From Rahnella rivi (GTDB lineage: Bacteria; Pseudomonadota; Gammaproteobacteria; Enterobacterales; Enterobacteriaceae), in contig NZ_JAFMOX010000047.1 in NCBI RefSeq assembly GCF_019049655.1, forward strand, positions 1 through 64,000: a stretch of 64,000 nt of DNA. Reading direction: 5' to 3'. Below, one piece after another: positions 32,252 to 42,719 of this stretch. Within the stretch, counting starts at the first letter, position 1, and each line of letters starts with the position of its first letter. A program made the translations under genes and the position numbers. The notes beneath the pieces are model-generated. The model made no database searches, was not told the DNA's origin, and was given only the letters and a program-made list of their open reading frames with translations.

Positions 32252-32970
32252 CGCTCATTCCCCACCAGGTCACCGCTTTTAAACTGGCGGATATACAGGT
32301 AGACCGTGTGTTTGGAAATATTCAGCCGGTCAGCGACCTGATTGATAGCATCTTTAATATCAAAAATACCTTTTTCATAAAGATTCAGAACCACCTGACG
32401 GTTCTTCGCATTGTTAGACACATTACGGTCAGCGTTCACTTCTTCAATCGTGAATTCGAGCGTTTGTGCGACCAGATCGTCAACAGATGACGCGAAGTTA
32501 ACCGAAGGTGCCACTTCCTGCGTTTCAGGCGGCATAAAGGTTTGAATGATTTGCGAGAAAGGTACGTCAAGATTCATGTTGATACACAACAGCCCCACCA
32601 CGCGCTGTTCGCGATTGCGAATGGCGATAGTGACTGACTTCATCAACACACCGCTTTTTGCGCGGGTGAAATAGGCTTTGGAGACATTGCTGTCCGCCCC
32701 GGTCATGTCATGCAACATGCGCAGCGCCAGATCCGTAATAGGCGAACCAATCTTACGGCCTGTGTGTTCACCGTTGGCAATTCGCACGGCGGAACATTTC
32801 AGATCTTCCAGCGAGTGAAGAACAATTTCGCAATGCTCACCAATAAGCATCGCCAGTCCGTCCACGACGGCCTCGTAGGAAGACAAAATTTCGTGATCGA
32901 CCTGGCTAAAAGGACGTTGGTCCAGCAAATCCAGTTCGCCGGTTTCGCCAGTTATAAGCGAATTAGACAT
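32248..32970 (-). CDS. yheO: PAS-like/HTH transcriptional regulator YheO
   Basis: 240 residues, the same as E. coli YheO. The N-terminal YheO PAS-like domain (about 20-130) is followed by a C-terminal helix-turn-helix ([23 protein letters not shown]). Target genes are unknown. The ATG ending at 32970 has GAGGG upstream; a GTG at 32982 is unlikely. It leads the yheO-tusDCB operon. Confidence 0.92.
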   Translation of the reverse strand: MSNSLITGETGELDLLDQRPFSQVDHEILSSYEAVVDGLAMLIGEHCEIVLHSLEDLKCSAVRIANGEHTGRKIGSPITDLALRMLHDMTGADSNVSKAYFTRAKSGVLMKSVTIAIRNREQRVVGLLCINMNLDVPFSQIIQTFMPPETQEVAPSVNFASSVDDLVAQTLEFTIEEVNADRNVSNNAKNRQVVLNLYEKGIFDIKDAINQVADRLNISKHTVYLYIRQFKSGDLVGNER

Positions 32971-33181
32971 TGAAGCTACCACCCTCTACATCGCGCCTTC
33001 TCATGGGAGCCAGGGCGCATTATTCATCATTCCAGGTTCGTTACTGTACCAAAACTACAGAAAAAACGGTCTGGCGAGTTTACGGATCTGTGACGTTATG
33101 CCCGACGGACAGAAGCGTCAAGTAATCATCATAGAGTAACCGCAGTAAAAAGAGGGATTGGTTGCGATAAAAGTTACCCGC

Positions 33182-33212
33182 GAAAAAAAACCGCCGCATT
33201 ATGCGACGGTTC
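33182..33212 (-). terminator. fkpA terminator
   Basis: Hairpin AACCG-CGCA/TGCG-CGGTT with one internal mismatch, followed on the minus strand by a run of eight T. It lies about 20 bases after the fkpA stop. Confidence 0.8.
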
Positions 33213-33234
33213 GTTGTAGCAACTGTGCTTTCGC

Positions 33235-34086
33235 TTAGTTTGCTTTTGGCGCTGCTTCAGCTTCAGCTGGTTTTTCAGCTGCTTTAGGATCTGCTTTCGG
33301 TGCAGCCTTCACGTCCAGCAGTTCAACGTCGAACACCAGAGTAGAATTCGCTGGGATCCCCGGAACGCCGGTTTTGCCGTAGGCCAGTTCCGGTGGAATG
33401 ACCAGCTTGATTTTGCCGCCTTTCTTGATGTGTTTCAGGCCTTCGGTCCAGCCTGGGATCACGCCATCAAGACGGAAAGACAGTGGCTCGCCGCGGGTAT
33501 AAGAGTTATCAAACTCTGTACCGTCGGTCAGGGTACCTTTGTAGTTCACGACAACGGTGTCGCTGTCTTTAGGTGCCGCGCCAGTACCTGGTTTTTCTAC
33601 CTGATACATCAGGCCAGATTCCGTCTTCTTCACGCCTTTTTCTTTAGCGAAATCAGCACGGAATTTGTCACCTTTGTCGGAATTCGCTTTAGCATCCTGT
33701 TCCATCTTAGCTTGTGCAGAAGCTTTCACACGGCCTTCGAAGGTTTGCAGGGTTTTCTCGATTTCCTGATCTGACAATTTGCTCTTGTTCGCAAACGCAT
33801 CCTGAACACCGGCGATCAACTGGTCTTTATCCAGTTTGATGCCCAGTTTTTCTTGTTCTTTCAGCGAGTTGTCCATGTAGCGACCCAGTGAAGCGCCCAG
33901 CGCGTAAGCCGCCTGCTCATCATCACTTTTAAACTTAGAGGCTTCTGCTGCAGGTGCAGCAGCTGGCGCGGTGGCAGCAGGTGTTGCCGCTGCGGCCGGT
34001 GCAGTTTCAGCAGCCATAACCTGAGTCGCGTTCAGGGCGATTGCCATGGTCGTTGCCAGCAGGGTGACTTTAAACAGTGATTTCAT
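33235..34086 (-). CDS. fkpA: periplasmic FKBP-type peptidyl-prolyl isomerase FkpA
   Basis: 283 residues from the ATG ending at 34086, chosen for GGAG and because KSLFKVTLLATTMA begins the signal peptide. Upstream in-frame residues are not conserved. The signal peptide is cleaved near VMAAE. An unusually Ala/Pro-rich linker follows (about 26-51), then the helical dimerisation domain (about 55-140), the FKBP domain (VVVNYKGTL...GELAYG-like, about 160-265), and an Ala/Lys/Pro-rich tail. It is a periplasmic chaperone and prolyl isomerase, usually under sigma-E control. Confidence 0.94.
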   Translation of the reverse strand: MKSLFKVTLLATTMAIALNATQVMAAETAPAAAATPAATAPAAAPAAEASKFKSDDEQAAYALGASLGRYMDNSLKEQEKLGIKLDKDQLIAGVQDAFANKSKLSDQEIEKTLQTFEGRVKASAQAKMEQDAKANSDKGDKFRADFAKEKGVKKTESGLMYQVEKPGTGAAPKDSDTVVVNYKGTLTDGTEFDNSYTRGEPLSFRLDGVIPGWTEGLKHIKKGGKIKLVIPPELAYGKTGVPGIPANSTLVFDVELLDVKAAPKADPKAAEKPAEAEAAPKAN

Positions 34087-34203
34087 CCATTTCTCCAGGA
34101 CCAGAAGTTTATGACCTCTGGTAATCATTACGAAAGTTCGGCGGTTACTATAACTGTCCGTCTCACGACAAAACAATCTCTATACACGCCATTAGCGTCT
34201 ATT

Positions 34204-34232
34204 TCAGACCTTTTACGCATCAATTAGTTTCG
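34204..34232 (-). promoter_or_regulatory. candidate sigma-E promoter of fkpA
   Basis: Minus strand GCGAAACT (-35 like, about 34226-34232) and TCTGA (34204-34208), 17 bases apart, about 115 bases upstream of the fkpA start. The -10 matches the sigma-E consensus TCTGA, while the -35 is imperfect (consensus GGAACTT). Confidence 0.3.
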
Positions 34233-34378
34233 CGAAACCGTTGAAAAACGAAGGTTGAGCGCCACAGTTGTCAGGTAATTCGCCGTATTTGCAGGTAGAA
34301 TCGGCCACCTAATTGCAGGATGAGGTTCCGGTCAGTGCTCAATCTGATCAACTTGAGCCACACGATGAGGTAACAATG

Positions 34379-34597
34379 ATGAACTCAAATACCGTTGAAC
34401 AGCGTCTGGAAATGCTGGAAAACAAACTGGCTTTTCAGGAAGTCACCATCGAAGAGCTGAATATGATCGTGACGCAACACCAGCTGGAGATGAGCCGTTT
34501 ACATGATCATCTGCGTCTGCTGACGGACAAACTGCGCGCCAGCCAGCCGTCAATGATTGCCGATCAGTCGGAAGAAACTCCGCCGCCACATTATTGA
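34379..34597 (+). CDS. slyX: SlyX family protein
   Basis: 72 residues, an acidic coiled-coil protein of unknown function, with the characteristic C-terminal EETPPPHY. Two tandem ATGs (34376 and 34379) follow GAGG at 34367-34370; the second gives the E. coli length. It is divergent from fkpA and convergent with slyD. Confidence 0.92.
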   Translation: MNSNTVEQRLEMLENKLAFQEVTIEELNMIVTQHQLEMSRLHDHLRLLTDKLRASQPSMIADQSEETPPPHY

Positions 34598-34616
34598 TAA
34601 CGTTCCCTGACCCAGT

Positions 34617-34645
34617 AAAAAGGCGCCCATCAGGCGCCTTTCTTA
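34617..34645. terminator. bidirectional terminator between slyX and slyD
   Basis: AAGGCGCC (34620-34627) pairs with GGCGCCTT (34633-34640), with an A-run before and TTTCTTATTT after. It serves the convergent slyX and slyD genes. Confidence 0.85.
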
Positions 34646-34669
34646 TTTACCGCGACAGCGGGCGTGCGA

Positions 34670-35275
34670 TCAATGACAACCGCAGCCGCCGTTGCCGCCG
34701 CAACCGCCTTTCTTCGCTTCATCATGGCCGTGATCGTGATCATGGCTGTGACCGTGGCCACCGCAGCAACCGTCACCATGTTCGTGATCGTGACCATGGT
34801 CGTGGCCGTGTTCGCCATGAACGTGACCATGCGCCAGTTCTTCTTCAGTCGCTTCACGGATAGCAACCACTTCAACGTGGAAGTTCAGATCCTGACCCGC
34901 CAGCATGTGGTTACCATCGACAACAACGTGGTCGCCGTCAACTTCAGTGATTTCGACAGGAACCGGGCCCTGATCGGTGTCAGCCAGGAAACGCATACCC
35001 ACTTCCAGCTCTTCAACACCCATGAACACGTCTTTAGGAACGCGCTGAACCAGATTTTCATCGTAGTTGCCGTAAGCGTCATTCGCGCCAACGTGCACGT
35101 CGAATACGTCACCGATGGCATGGCCTTCCAGCGCCGTTTCCAGACCGGAGATCAGGGAGCCATGGCCGTGCAGATAATCCAACGGTGCGCTCACCGGAGA
35201 TTCATCAACCAACACACCGTCTTCTGTACGTACCTGATATGCCACGCTGATGACCAGGTCTTTAGATACTTTCAT
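34670..35275 (-). CDS. slyD: FKBP-type prolyl isomerase and metallochaperone SlyD
   Basis: 201 residues. The FKBP domain is interrupted by the IF chaperone insert (about 70-125). A C-terminal tail very rich in His, Cys, Asp and Gly (HDHGHDHEHGD, CCGGHGH, CGGNGGCGCH) binds nickel for hydrogenase maturation. Tail composition is as in other enterobacteria. It acts in the cytosol. Confidence 0.96.
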   Translation of the reverse strand: MKVSKDLVISVAYQVRTEDGVLVDESPVSAPLDYLHGHGSLISGLETALEGHAIGDVFDVHVGANDAYGNYDENLVQRVPKDVFMGVEELEVGMRFLADTDQGPVPVEITEVDGDHVVVDGNHMLAGQDLNFHVEVVAIREATEEELAHGHVHGEHGHDHGHDHEHGDGCCGGHGHSHDHDHGHDEAKKGGCGGNGGCGCH

Positions 35276-35475
35276 GATAACTCCTACCGTTGGAAACTTA
35301 ATTTGTTGTATGCGGACGTCTTAACAACGTACGCAACGTCAGTTAAGACTAATTCAGTGACGGTTACTTTTCGATGAGATCATCCTGAAAAGCGATACCG
35401 GATAAATTTGGCGAAGAGTGTAGCGGAAATCCGCGCCGCTGTACCCTACAGCATAAAAAAACGCGGCTATTAACG

Positions 35476-35679
35476 CTACTTTGGATCGAAAATACCGATC
35501 ACCTGCTCTTCCGGACGCAGCTTCTTACTGACCTGCGCATCCGTCTGGCGCTGATGGTGGCCGCACGTCATGCATTCCACCACTTCAACCTGATCTTCCG
35601 TCCATAACGCCAGCGTATCCAGCGCCTTACATTTCGGACACACCGCGCCGGCGATAAAACGTTTACGGGTAGTAGCCAT
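35476..35679 (-). CDS. yheV: YheV family zinc-ribbon protein
   Basis: 67 residues with two CxxC pairs (CPKC and CMTC) forming a zinc ribbon and the conserved ending EEQVIGIFDP. Function unknown. The ATG ending at 35679 has GGAG; the upstream in-frame GTG/ATG region would add nine residues not found in homologues. It follows kefB on the same strand by about 80 bases, as in E. coli. Confidence 0.9.
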   Translation of the reverse strand: MATTRKRFIAGAVCPKCKALDTLALWTEDQVEVVECMTCGHHQRQTDAQVSKKLRPEEQVIGIFDPK

Positions 35680-35758
35680 TGTTACTTCTCCTGAAATTAA
35701 CGACATTGCGTCTGGTCAGTTTTCGCTCAAAAGGCGGCATTATTTTTAATCTGCCGGA

Positions 35759-37567
35759 CTATTCATCATCGTCCCAGCCATCAAGCTGCCGGCGTTCGTT
35801 ATGCATTTCGCTCTGGAAGATATCTTCCAGTTCGCGCCGCGCCTCTTTCACGCGGGAAATTTGCGCCACATCACCGCGGTTTTGTGGCACCAGCTCACGC
35901 AGCATACGCATATCGAGACGGCGAAAGTGCTGCTGAGCACGATACGCACTGTGCGGATGCATACCCAGCGTCACCAGCGCCTTCTTGCCCAGTTCCAGCG
36001 CACTTGAGAACGTCTCGCGGGAGAAGTTCGCTACGCCCGCCTGCAACAGCTCATGGGCTTCTACACGGCCCCGGGCGCGCGCCAGAATATTCAGATGAGG
36101 AAAGTGTTGCTGACACAAATGCACGATGGTCATTGTGTCTTCCGGCTCATCACAGGTAATGACGATCGATTTCGCTTTCTCCGCGCCGGATGCCCTCAGC
36201 AACTCAAGTTCGGTCGCATCGCCGTAATAGACTTTATACCCATAGGTGCGCATCAGCCCGACCGCACTGATATCACGCTCCAGTACGGTGATGCGCATCT
36301 TATTCGCCATCAGCAAACGCCCGATCACCTGCCCGAAACGTCCGAATCCGACGATAATTACCTGCGGCTCATCGTCCTGCACAAAGTGCTTTTCGTCGCT
36401 CTCTTCACCGTCGTTATAGCGACGCACCAGGATCCGGTCCACCCACTGCATCAGCAAAGGTGTAGTCATCATCGATAACGTCACCACCACCAGCAGCAAT
36501 GAAAGCTGGGAAGAAGAAATGACTTTCTGCGCGCCGGCGGCCGAAAACAGCACGAAAGCAAACTCGCCTCCCTGGCTGAGCACAGCGGAGAATTGCAGCC
36601 GGACTGAAGTGCGTAACCCAAACACTCGGGAAAGCCCGTAGAGTACCGCACCTTTGACCGTCACCAGAATAATCACACCGGCCAGCACCAGCAGAATATG
36701 GGTGTACAGCACCCCCAGATTCAACGCCATGCCAACAGAAATAAAGAACAGCCCGAGCAGTAAACCCTTAAATGGCTCGATAGCGATTTCCAGTTCGTGC
36801 TGATATTCACTTTCTGCCAGTAAAATCCCGGCGATAAATGTCCCGAGCGCCATCGAAAAGCCCAGCGTATCCATAAACAACGCCGAACCCAGCACCACCA
36901 GCAACGCGGCGGCGGTAAACACCTCGCGCACGCCGGAGGCAACGATCAGCCGGAAGATGGGCCGCAGCAAATAGCGGCCACCAATCAGCATGCCGCCAAA
37001 CGCCAGCACTTTAATACCGATCATTTCCCAGTTATTGCTGCCCTCGGACCCTCCCGCCAGAATCGGGATCAGCGCCAGTGCCGGGATTACCGCGATGTCC
37101 TGAAACAGCAGCACGGCAAAACCCAGCTGGCCGCCTTCGTTACGGGTCATGCCTTTATCGCGCATCAGCTGCAACGCCATGGCCGTTGATGACATCGCCA
37201 GCCCGATACCGCCGATCACCGCCGCCTGCCAGGAGAACTTCGTCAGATAAAGCAGGCCGCCGAGCACCAGCGCAGTGAGGATCACCTGCCCAGCACCGAC
37301 GCCAAATATTTGCCGCCGCAATGCCCACAGCTTTCCAGGGTTCAGCTCCAGCCCGATGATAAACATCAGAAAGACCACGCCGAGTTCAGAGAAGTGCAGA
37401 ATTTCGTCGACGTCGCGAATAAAGCCCAGCCCCCAAGGGCCGATGGCGATCCCGGCCAGCAAATAGCCGAGCACCGCGCCAATACCTAAACGCTGCGCAA
37501 CCGGAACGGCCACGACGGCGGCGAACAGAAACAGCAGGATCGCGGCGGGCAGATTTGAACCATCCAT
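35759..37567 (-). CDS. kefB: glutathione-regulated potassium efflux antiporter KefB
   Basis: 602 residues. An N-terminal CPA2 K+/H+ antiporter domain with 12-13 membrane segments is followed by a cytoplasmic RCK domain ([17 protein letters not shown] at about 402-418) and a C-terminal regulatory helix. Glutathione keeps it shut; glutathione adducts of toxic electrophiles open it, acidifying the cytosol for protection. Its start overlaps the kefG stop in ATGA. Confidence 0.95.
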   Translation of the reverse strand: MDGSNLPAAILLFLFAAVVAVPVAQRLGIGAVLGYLLAGIAIGPWGLGFIRDVDEILHFSELGVVFLMFIIGLELNPGKLWALRRQIFGVGAGQVILTALVLGGLLYLTKFSWQAAVIGGIGLAMSSTAMALQLMRDKGMTRNEGGQLGFAVLLFQDIAVIPALALIPILAGGSEGSNNWEMIGIKVLAFGGMLIGGRYLLRPIFRLIVASGVREVFTAAALLVVLGSALFMDTLGFSMALGTFIAGILLAESEYQHELEIAIEPFKGLLLGLFFISVGMALNLGVLYTHILLVLAGVIILVTVKGAVLYGLSRVFGLRTSVRLQFSAVLSQGGEFAFVLFSAAGAQKVISSSQLSLLLVVVTLSMMTTPLLMQWVDRILVRRYNDGEESDEKHFVQDDEPQVIIVGFGRFGQVIGRLLMANKMRITVLERDISAVGLMRTYGYKVYYGDATELELLRASGAEKAKSIVITCDEPEDTMTIVHLCQQHFPHLNILARARGRVEAHELLQAGVANFSRETFSSALELGKKALVTLGMHPHSAYRAQQHFRRLDMRMLRELVPQNRGDVAQISRVKEARRELEDIFQSEMHNERRQLDGWDDDE

Positions 37568-38121
37568 CAGGCGATCCCTCCCTGCGGCAGCGGAGATTTA
37601 AGCCATTCGCCGTAAGCTTCAGCATGGCTTTGCAGCACATCAGGTTTCTGACGACGCGCCCAGTAAATGATGACGGGCGTCATCCAGTGCATATGACACA
37701 TCGCCGAGGTCAGCTCAAATGGCCGCATAATGTCGGACATCGGATAGCGGTTATACCCGCCCGCTTTATACGCCCCTTCGGGTTCGCCGGTGGTGACCAC
37801 CGAACGCCAGTATTTTCCCCGCAGTTCATTGCCCCCTGCTCCGCTGGCAAAGCCTCTCGCCAGTACGCGATCCATCCATTCCTTCAGCAACGCCGGGCAG
37901 CTGTAGGTATAAAGAGGATGCTGGAAGACGATCACTTTATGCTCGCGCAGCAGTTGCTGTTCGCGGTGGATATCAATAAAGAAGTCGGGATAGTGGGCGT
38001 ACAAATCGTGCACGGTGACATGTTCAAGTTGCTGCGCTTGTTGTAATAAAACGCGATTGGCGACCGAATCGGGTGATTCCGGGTGGGCGTACAGCAGCAA
38101 AACCTTTGGTGGCTGCGACAT
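37567..38121 (-). CDS. kefG: KefB ancillary NAD(P)H oxidoreductase KefG
   Basis: 184 residues of the flavodoxin-like quinone reductase family, needed for full KefB activity. The start follows GGAGG, and [14 protein letters not shown] begins the FMN site. The motif [22 protein letters not shown] is characteristic. It forms a coupled pair with kefB and is divergent from yheS. Confidence 0.94.
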   Translation of the reverse strand: MSQPPKVLLLYAHPESPDSVANRVLLQQAQQLEHVTVHDLYAHYPDFFIDIHREQQLLREHKVIVFQHPLYTYSCPALLKEWMDRVLARGFASGAGGNELRGKYWRSVVTTGEPEGAYKAGGYNRYPMSDIMRPFELTSAMCHMHWMTPVIIYWARRQKPDVLQSHAEAYGEWLKSPLPQGGIA

Positions 38122-38250
38122 CAATACCTCCAAAGCGTCGTCAGGGTGCGGTTTTTCCGTTACCATGCTTCGCAAAGACAAAATGGGACGCGATACGTCT
38201 TGTTTAAATCATTTTCATGACAATTTAACATACTCTCAACACGGCGCTTT

Positions 38251-40170
38251 ATGATTGTTTTCTCCTCCTTACAAATCCGACGCGGCACTAATGTGCTGCT
38301 GGACAACGCGTCTGCGACCATCAATCCTGGCCAAAAAGTCGGGCTGGTGGGCAAAAATGGCTGCGGTAAATCCACCCTTATTTCACTGCTAAAAGGTGAG
38401 ATGAGCGCCGATGCAGGCAATCTGACATTTCCGTCCAGCTGGGCGCTGGCCTGGGTCAATCAGGAAACACCCGCTCTGGACGAGCCTGCGATAGAGTATG
38501 TTATCGACGGCGATCGCGAATTTCGTCAGTTAGAATCCGAATTACAGCAGGCCAATGAACGTGACGATGGCCATGCCATTGCCACGCTGCACGGCAAGCT
38601 GGATGCGATCAACGCCTGGACCATTCCGGCGCGCGCGGCCAGCCTGCTCAGCGGTTTAGGCTTTAGCCAGAATCAGCTTCAGCAGCCGGTCAAATCCTTC
38701 TCCGGTGGCTGGCGTATGCGCCTTAACCTGGCGCAGGCGCTGATTTGCCGCTCTGATTTACTGCTGCTCGACGAACCGACCAACCACCTGGATTTAGATG
38801 CGGTGATCTGGCTGGAAAAGTGGCTGAAAAGCTACACCGGCACGCTGGTGCTGATTTCCCATGACCGCGATTTCCTGGATCCGATTGTCGATAAAATTCT
38901 GCATATCGAGCAGCAAACGCTGAACGAATACACCGGCAACTACTCGTCTTTCGAACGTCAGCGTGCGACCAAACTGTCGCAACAGCAGGCATTGTTTGAA
39001 AGTCAGCAGGAAAAAGTGGCGCATCTGCAAAGTTATATCGATCGTTTCCGCGCCCAGGCCACCAAAGCCAAACAGGCGCAGAGCCGTATCAAAATGCTCG
39101 AACGCATGGAGCTGATTGCTCCGGCACACGTCGACAATCCTTTTCATTTTAGCTTCCGTTCGCCGGAAAGCTTACCCGATCCGCTGCTGCGGATGGAAAA
39201 AGTCAGCGCCGGTTATGGCGACACCACCATTCTGGATTCGATCAAGCTGAATCTGGTGCCGGGGTCGCGCATCGGCCTGCTGGGCCGTAACGGTGCCGGT
39301 AAATCCACGCTGATCAAACTGCTGGCGGGCACTATGGCGCCGCTTCAGGGTGATATCGGGCTGTCTAAAGGCGTCAAACTCGGTTACTTCGCGCAGCATC
39401 AGCTCGAGTTCCTGCGCGCCGATGATTCGCCACTGCAACACCTGGTGCGCCTGGCGGCGAAAGAAACCGAGCAGCAGCTGCGGGATTATCTCGGTGGTTT
39501 CGGCTTCCACGGCGACAAAGTGACGGATCCGACCGGGCGTTTCTCCGGTGGCGAAAAAGCCCGTCTGGTGCTGGCCCTGATCGTCTGGCAGCGTCCGAAC
39601 CTGCTGCTGCTCGATGAACCGACCAACCACCTCGATCTGGATATGCGTCAGGCGCTGACCGAAGCGCTGATGGACTTTGAAGGCGCGATGGTGGTGGTGT
39701 CGCATGACCGTCACTTACTGCGTTCCACCACGGATGATTTGTATCTGGTTCACGGCGGTAAAGTCGAACAGTTCGACGGCGATCTGGAAGATTATCAGCA
39801 GTGGCTGGTGGATATTCAGCGTCAGGAAAATCAGCTGGATGCACCCTCGAAAGACGGTGGCGTAAACAGTGCGCAATCACGCAAAGACCAGAAGCGCCGC
39901 GAAGCCGATTTCCGCAACCAGACCCAGCCGCTGCGTAAGCAAATCACCAAACTTGAAACGCAGATGGAAAAACTGAGCACTGAACTGGCGGCGATTGAAG
40001 AACGTCTGGCCGATTCCGCGATGTACGACATCAGCCGTAAAGCCGATCTTACCGAATGTCTGCAACAACAGACCAAAGTGAAAGGCGCGCTGGAAGAAAC
40101 CGAAATGACCTGGCTCGATGCCCAGGAACAGCTGGAAGAGTTATCAAAAGCCTTTGATGTAGAAGGCTGA
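38251..40170 (+). CDS. yheS: ABC-F family ATPase YheS
   Basis: 639 residues with two ABC domains and no membrane part. Walker A motifs GKNGCGKST (about 36) and GRNGAGKST (about 346), signatures SGGWR and SGGEKAR, and two LLLLDEPTNHLD Walker B motifs are intact. The domains are joined by the P-site tRNA interaction linker, followed by a C-terminal coiled coil. ABC-F proteins act on the ribosomal E site. No strong SD precedes the ATG. Confidence 0.95.
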   Translation: MIVFSSLQIRRGTNVLLDNASATINPGQKVGLVGKNGCGKSTLISLLKGEMSADAGNLTFPSSWALAWVNQETPALDEPAIEYVIDGDREFRQLESELQQANERDDGHAIATLHGKLDAINAWTIPARAASLLSGLGFSQNQLQQPVKSFSGGWRMRLNLAQALICRSDLLLLDEPTNHLDLDAVIWLEKWLKSYTGTLVLISHDRDFLDPIVDKILHIEQQTLNEYTGNYSSFERQRATKLSQQQALFESQQEKVAHLQSYIDRFRAQATKAKQAQSRIKMLERMELIAPAHVDNPFHFSFRSPESLPDPLLRMEKVSAGYGDTTILDSIKLNLVPGSRIGLLGRNGAGKSTLIKLLAGTMAPLQGDIGLSKGVKLGYFAQHQLEFLRADDSPLQHLVRLAAKETEQQLRDYLGGFGFHGDKVTDPTGRFSGGEKARLVLALIVWQRPNLLLLDEPTNHLDLDMRQALTEALMDFEGAMVVVSHDRHLLRSTTDDLYLVHGGKVEQFDGDLEDYQQWLVDIQRQENQLDAPSKDGGVNSAQSRKDQKRREADFRNQTQPLRKQITKLETQMEKLSTELAAIEERLADSAMYDISRKADLTECLQQQTKVKGALEETEMTWLDAQEQLEELSKAFDVEG

Positions 40171-40207
40171 GCTGACGGTTAAAAGCCGTCACACCGATAA
40201 AACGTGA

Positions 40208-40259
40208 TTGTGCAGGAGCGACCAACGTGACGCAGCGATGCCGTCATCGCCCTGCACAA
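40208..40259. repeat. nested inverted repeat between yheS and tauD
   Basis: Outer arms TTGTGCAGG (40208-40216) and CCTGCACAA (40251-40259) enclose an inner hairpin GCGATG/CATCGC (40235-40240 with 40245-40250). The convergent tauD ends eight bases later. It is probably a terminator or stability element for one or both genes, with no clear T-run. A smaller hairpin, TGACGG/CCGTCA (40173-40178 with 40186-40191), lies just after the yheS stop. Confidence 0.55.
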
Positions 40260-40266
40260 CCTCGTA

Positions 40267-41115
40267 TCAGGCTTTGTAAAAGGGTTTATCGCCCAATATG
40301 GTCGCGCGATGCATGATCCGCCGCTGCGGCAAATAATCGGCATTCGCATAGTGCTGCGTCACGCGGTTATCCCATATCGCGATATCATTTTCCTGCCAGC
40401 GCCAGCGCACCTGAAATTCCGGTTTAGTGATATGGCTGAACAGGAACGTCAACACAGCCGCGCTCTCTTTTTCACTCAAGCCGATAATCCGCGTCGTGAA
40501 ACCCTCATTGACGAACAACGCCTTTTTGCCGCTGACCGGGTGTGAACGGATCACAGGATGCAACAACGGCGGATTTTTCTCCTTGGCTTTCAGCCATTGC
40601 GCGTGTTCTTCCGCCGTTTTCCGGTACTTAAATTCCTGGAATGATTTGGTAAAGTCGTGCTCAGCCTGTAAACCACTCAGCAATTGCCGGAATGGCTCAG
40701 ACAGCGCCTCATAGGCCGCAATACCACTGGCCCACAGCGTATCTCCGCCTGAAGAAGGCAACCTTTTCGCGGCTAAAATCGCACCGGCTGGCGGTGTGTC
40801 GATGAAGGTCACGTCGGTATGCCAGTTGTCGTTGTCCGGCGGATTATCATCATGCGTATCCAGCACGATGATCTCTTCCACGTCCGGCGCGTGCGGATAC
40901 ACCGGGTGAATATGCAAATCACCGAAACGGGCGGCCAGCGCACGTTGCTCCAGCGGGGTAACCGGCTGATTACGCAAGAACAGCACCTGATGCTTTAACA
41001 GCGCGTGATAAAGCTGCTCGAACTGCGCGTCTGACAGCGGTTTACTCAGCACGACATTCTCAACCTGCGCGCCGATATACGGACCTAAAGGCGTGATCAC
41101 CAAACGTTCGTTCAT
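40267..41115 (-). CDS. tauD: taurine dioxygenase
   Basis: Fe(II)/2-oxoglutarate-dependent enzyme that releases sulfite from taurine. It has 282 residues. The iron ligands H99 and D101 (HTDV) and the distal His in TQHYA (about 255) are present, and R270 and other 2-oxoglutarate residues fall in the conserved end [11 protein letters not shown]. The ATG overlaps the tauC stop in ATGA. It is the last gene of tauABCD. Confidence 0.96.
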   Translation of the reverse strand: MNERLVITPLGPYIGAQVENVVLSKPLSDAQFEQLYHALLKHQVLFLRNQPVTPLEQRALAARFGDLHIHPVYPHAPDVEEIIVLDTHDDNPPDNDNWHTDVTFIDTPPAGAILAAKRLPSSGGDTLWASGIAAYEALSEPFRQLLSGLQAEHDFTKSFQEFKYRKTAEEHAQWLKAKEKNPPLLHPVIRSHPVSGKKALFVNEGFTTRIIGLSEKESAAVLTFLFSHITKPEFQVRWRWQENDIAIWDNRVTQHYANADYLPQRRIMHRATILGDKPFYKA

Positions 41116-41945
41116 TGTTGTTCTCCATGCCACGGGGTCAGCCTGCGTTGCAAAGCGCGCAACCCGAGTTCAAGACTAAAAGCGATCAGTGCGATGACAC
41201 TGATACCGGCAATCACCACATCGGTCGCCAGAAACTCACCGGCCGACTGCACCATAAATCCGAGGCCACGCGTGGCGGCAATCAGTTCTGCCGCGACCAG
41301 CGTTGACCAGCCGACGCCCAGTCCGATGCGGATCCCCGTCAGGATTTCCGGCAGCGCACTCGGCAATATCACGTAACGCAAAACCTGAATTTTGCTGGCA
41401 CCGAGTGCCTGAGCAGCGCGAACCCGCACCTGCGACACACTGCGCACACCGGCCAGCGCAGAGAGCGCCACCGGCGCAAAAATGGCCAGATAGATCAGCA
41501 GAATTTTCGAGGTTTCACCGATCCCAAACCAGATAACCATCAGTGGCAAATAAGCCAGCGGCGGCACCGGGCGATACAGTTCGATCAGCGGATCAAGAAT
41601 GCCGCGTACGGTGTCATTGAGCCCCATGGCGATGCCGACCGGCACACCAATGATCACCGCGGCCAGCAGGGCGATAACGATGCGCGTCAGGCTCGCGGCC
41701 AGATGCTGCCACAGCGTGGCATCCATAAATCCCTGAGGACTGCCGATCACGTACAGCTGATGCAAAACCTGCTGCGGCGCGGGTAAAAACAGCGGGCTGA
41801 TGAGATGCAACGCCGTCACCGCCCACCAGACCAGCAGCAACACCAGCAGCGTGGCAATGCTCAGGCGCACATTGCGCGGCAGGCGAAATCGCCGCCGCGA
41901 AACGGTCACCGGCGAATCGGTTTTCAACGCGGAATCCAGGCTCAT
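41112..41945 (-). CDS. tauC: taurine ABC transporter permease TauC
   Basis: 277 residues with about six membrane segments and the EAA loop ([21 protein letters not shown]) that contacts TauB. Inner membrane. Coupled to tauB and tauD by ATGA overlaps on both sides. Confidence 0.95.
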   Translation of the reverse strand: MSLDSALKTDSPVTVSRRRFRLPRNVRLSIATLLVLLLVWWAVTALHLISPLFLPAPQQVLHQLYVIGSPQGFMDATLWQHLAASLTRIVIALLAAVIIGVPVGIAMGLNDTVRGILDPLIELYRPVPPLAYLPLMVIWFGIGETSKILLIYLAIFAPVALSALAGVRSVSQVRVRAAQALGASKIQVLRYVILPSALPEILTGIRIGLGVGWSTLVAAELIAATRGLGFMVQSAGEFLATDVVIAGISVIALIAFSLELGLRALQRRLTPWHGEQQ

Positions 41946-42709
41946 ATCAGCACCTCGCGCTGCTGAAAGACTTTACTCAGCACGTATTCACGCTGAGCAA
42001 TAAATTCAGGATCAGATTTGATTGCGCGGCAGTTTTCACCCCCGGCATAGCGCTGGCCGAAGTTGAGTTTCAGGCGTTCTACCACCTGCCCCGGCCCCGG
42101 CGACAACAGCAACAGCTCGCTGGCCAGGAAAACGGCTTCTTCGATGTCGTGGGTGATCAGCAGGATCTGTTTGCCCGTATCACGCCAGATGGTCAGCAGT
42201 AATTCCTGCATCTGTTCGCGGGTAAAAGCATCCAGCGCGCCGAAAGGCTCATCAAGCAAAAGCAGTTGCGGATCCGCCGCCAGCGCACGGGCGATACCCA
42301 CCCGCTGGCGCATCCCGCCGGAAAGCTGCCAGATAAAATGCTTTTCGTAACCGCCCAGCCCCACTTTGCTTAACATGCGCTGCGCGATGTCCCGACGCTG
42401 AGTTTTCTTCACGCCAGCCAGTTCCAGACCAAATTCGACATTACTTTGAACGTCCCGCCACGGCAGCAAACCTTCGTGCTGAAATACCACGCCGCGGTCG
42501 GCACCCGGCCCGTTCACCGGCTTGCCGTCCAGCGTGATGCTCCCTGAAGAGGCAGACTGGAAACCGGCGATCAAATTGAGCAGCGTGGTTTTTCCGCAAC
42601 CGGACGGCCCTAGCACCACCACCAGTTCGCCACTGGCGATCTGCAGTGAAATGTCTTTGAGTGCCGGTTTGCCCTGATATTCAGCCGATAAATGCGAGAC
42701 ATTTAACAT
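41942..42709 (-). CDS. tauB: taurine ABC transporter ATPase TauB
   Basis: 255 residues. Walker [10 protein letters not shown], signature [10 protein letters not shown], Walker [12 protein letters not shown] and the following switch His (ITHDIEEA) are intact. It energises TauA/TauC uptake. Ten bases after tauA. Confidence 0.96.
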   Translation of the reverse strand: MLNVSHLSAEYQGKPALKDISLQIASGELVVVLGPSGCGKTTLLNLIAGFQSASSGSITLDGKPVNGPGADRGVVFQHEGLLPWRDVQSNVEFGLELAGVKKTQRRDIAQRMLSKVGLGGYEKHFIWQLSGGMRQRVGIARALAADPQLLLLDEPFGALDAFTREQMQELLLTIWRDTGKQILLITHDIEEAVFLASELLLLSPGPGQVVERLKLNFGQRYAGGENCRAIKSDPEFIAQREYVLSKVFQQREVLI

Positions 42710-42719
42710 AGGTTGCTCC

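Noticed and set aside
33238-34030. Ala/Pro/Lys-rich repeats in fkpA as a possible mobile or surface-adhesin repeat
   Set aside because: They are linker and tail segments of a clear FKBP chaperone.
34670-34875. Repeated GATCGTGATCATGG-like sequence in the slyD 3' end as a DNA repeat array
   Set aside because: It encodes the His/Asp/Gly metal-binding tail of SlyD, a known property of the protein.
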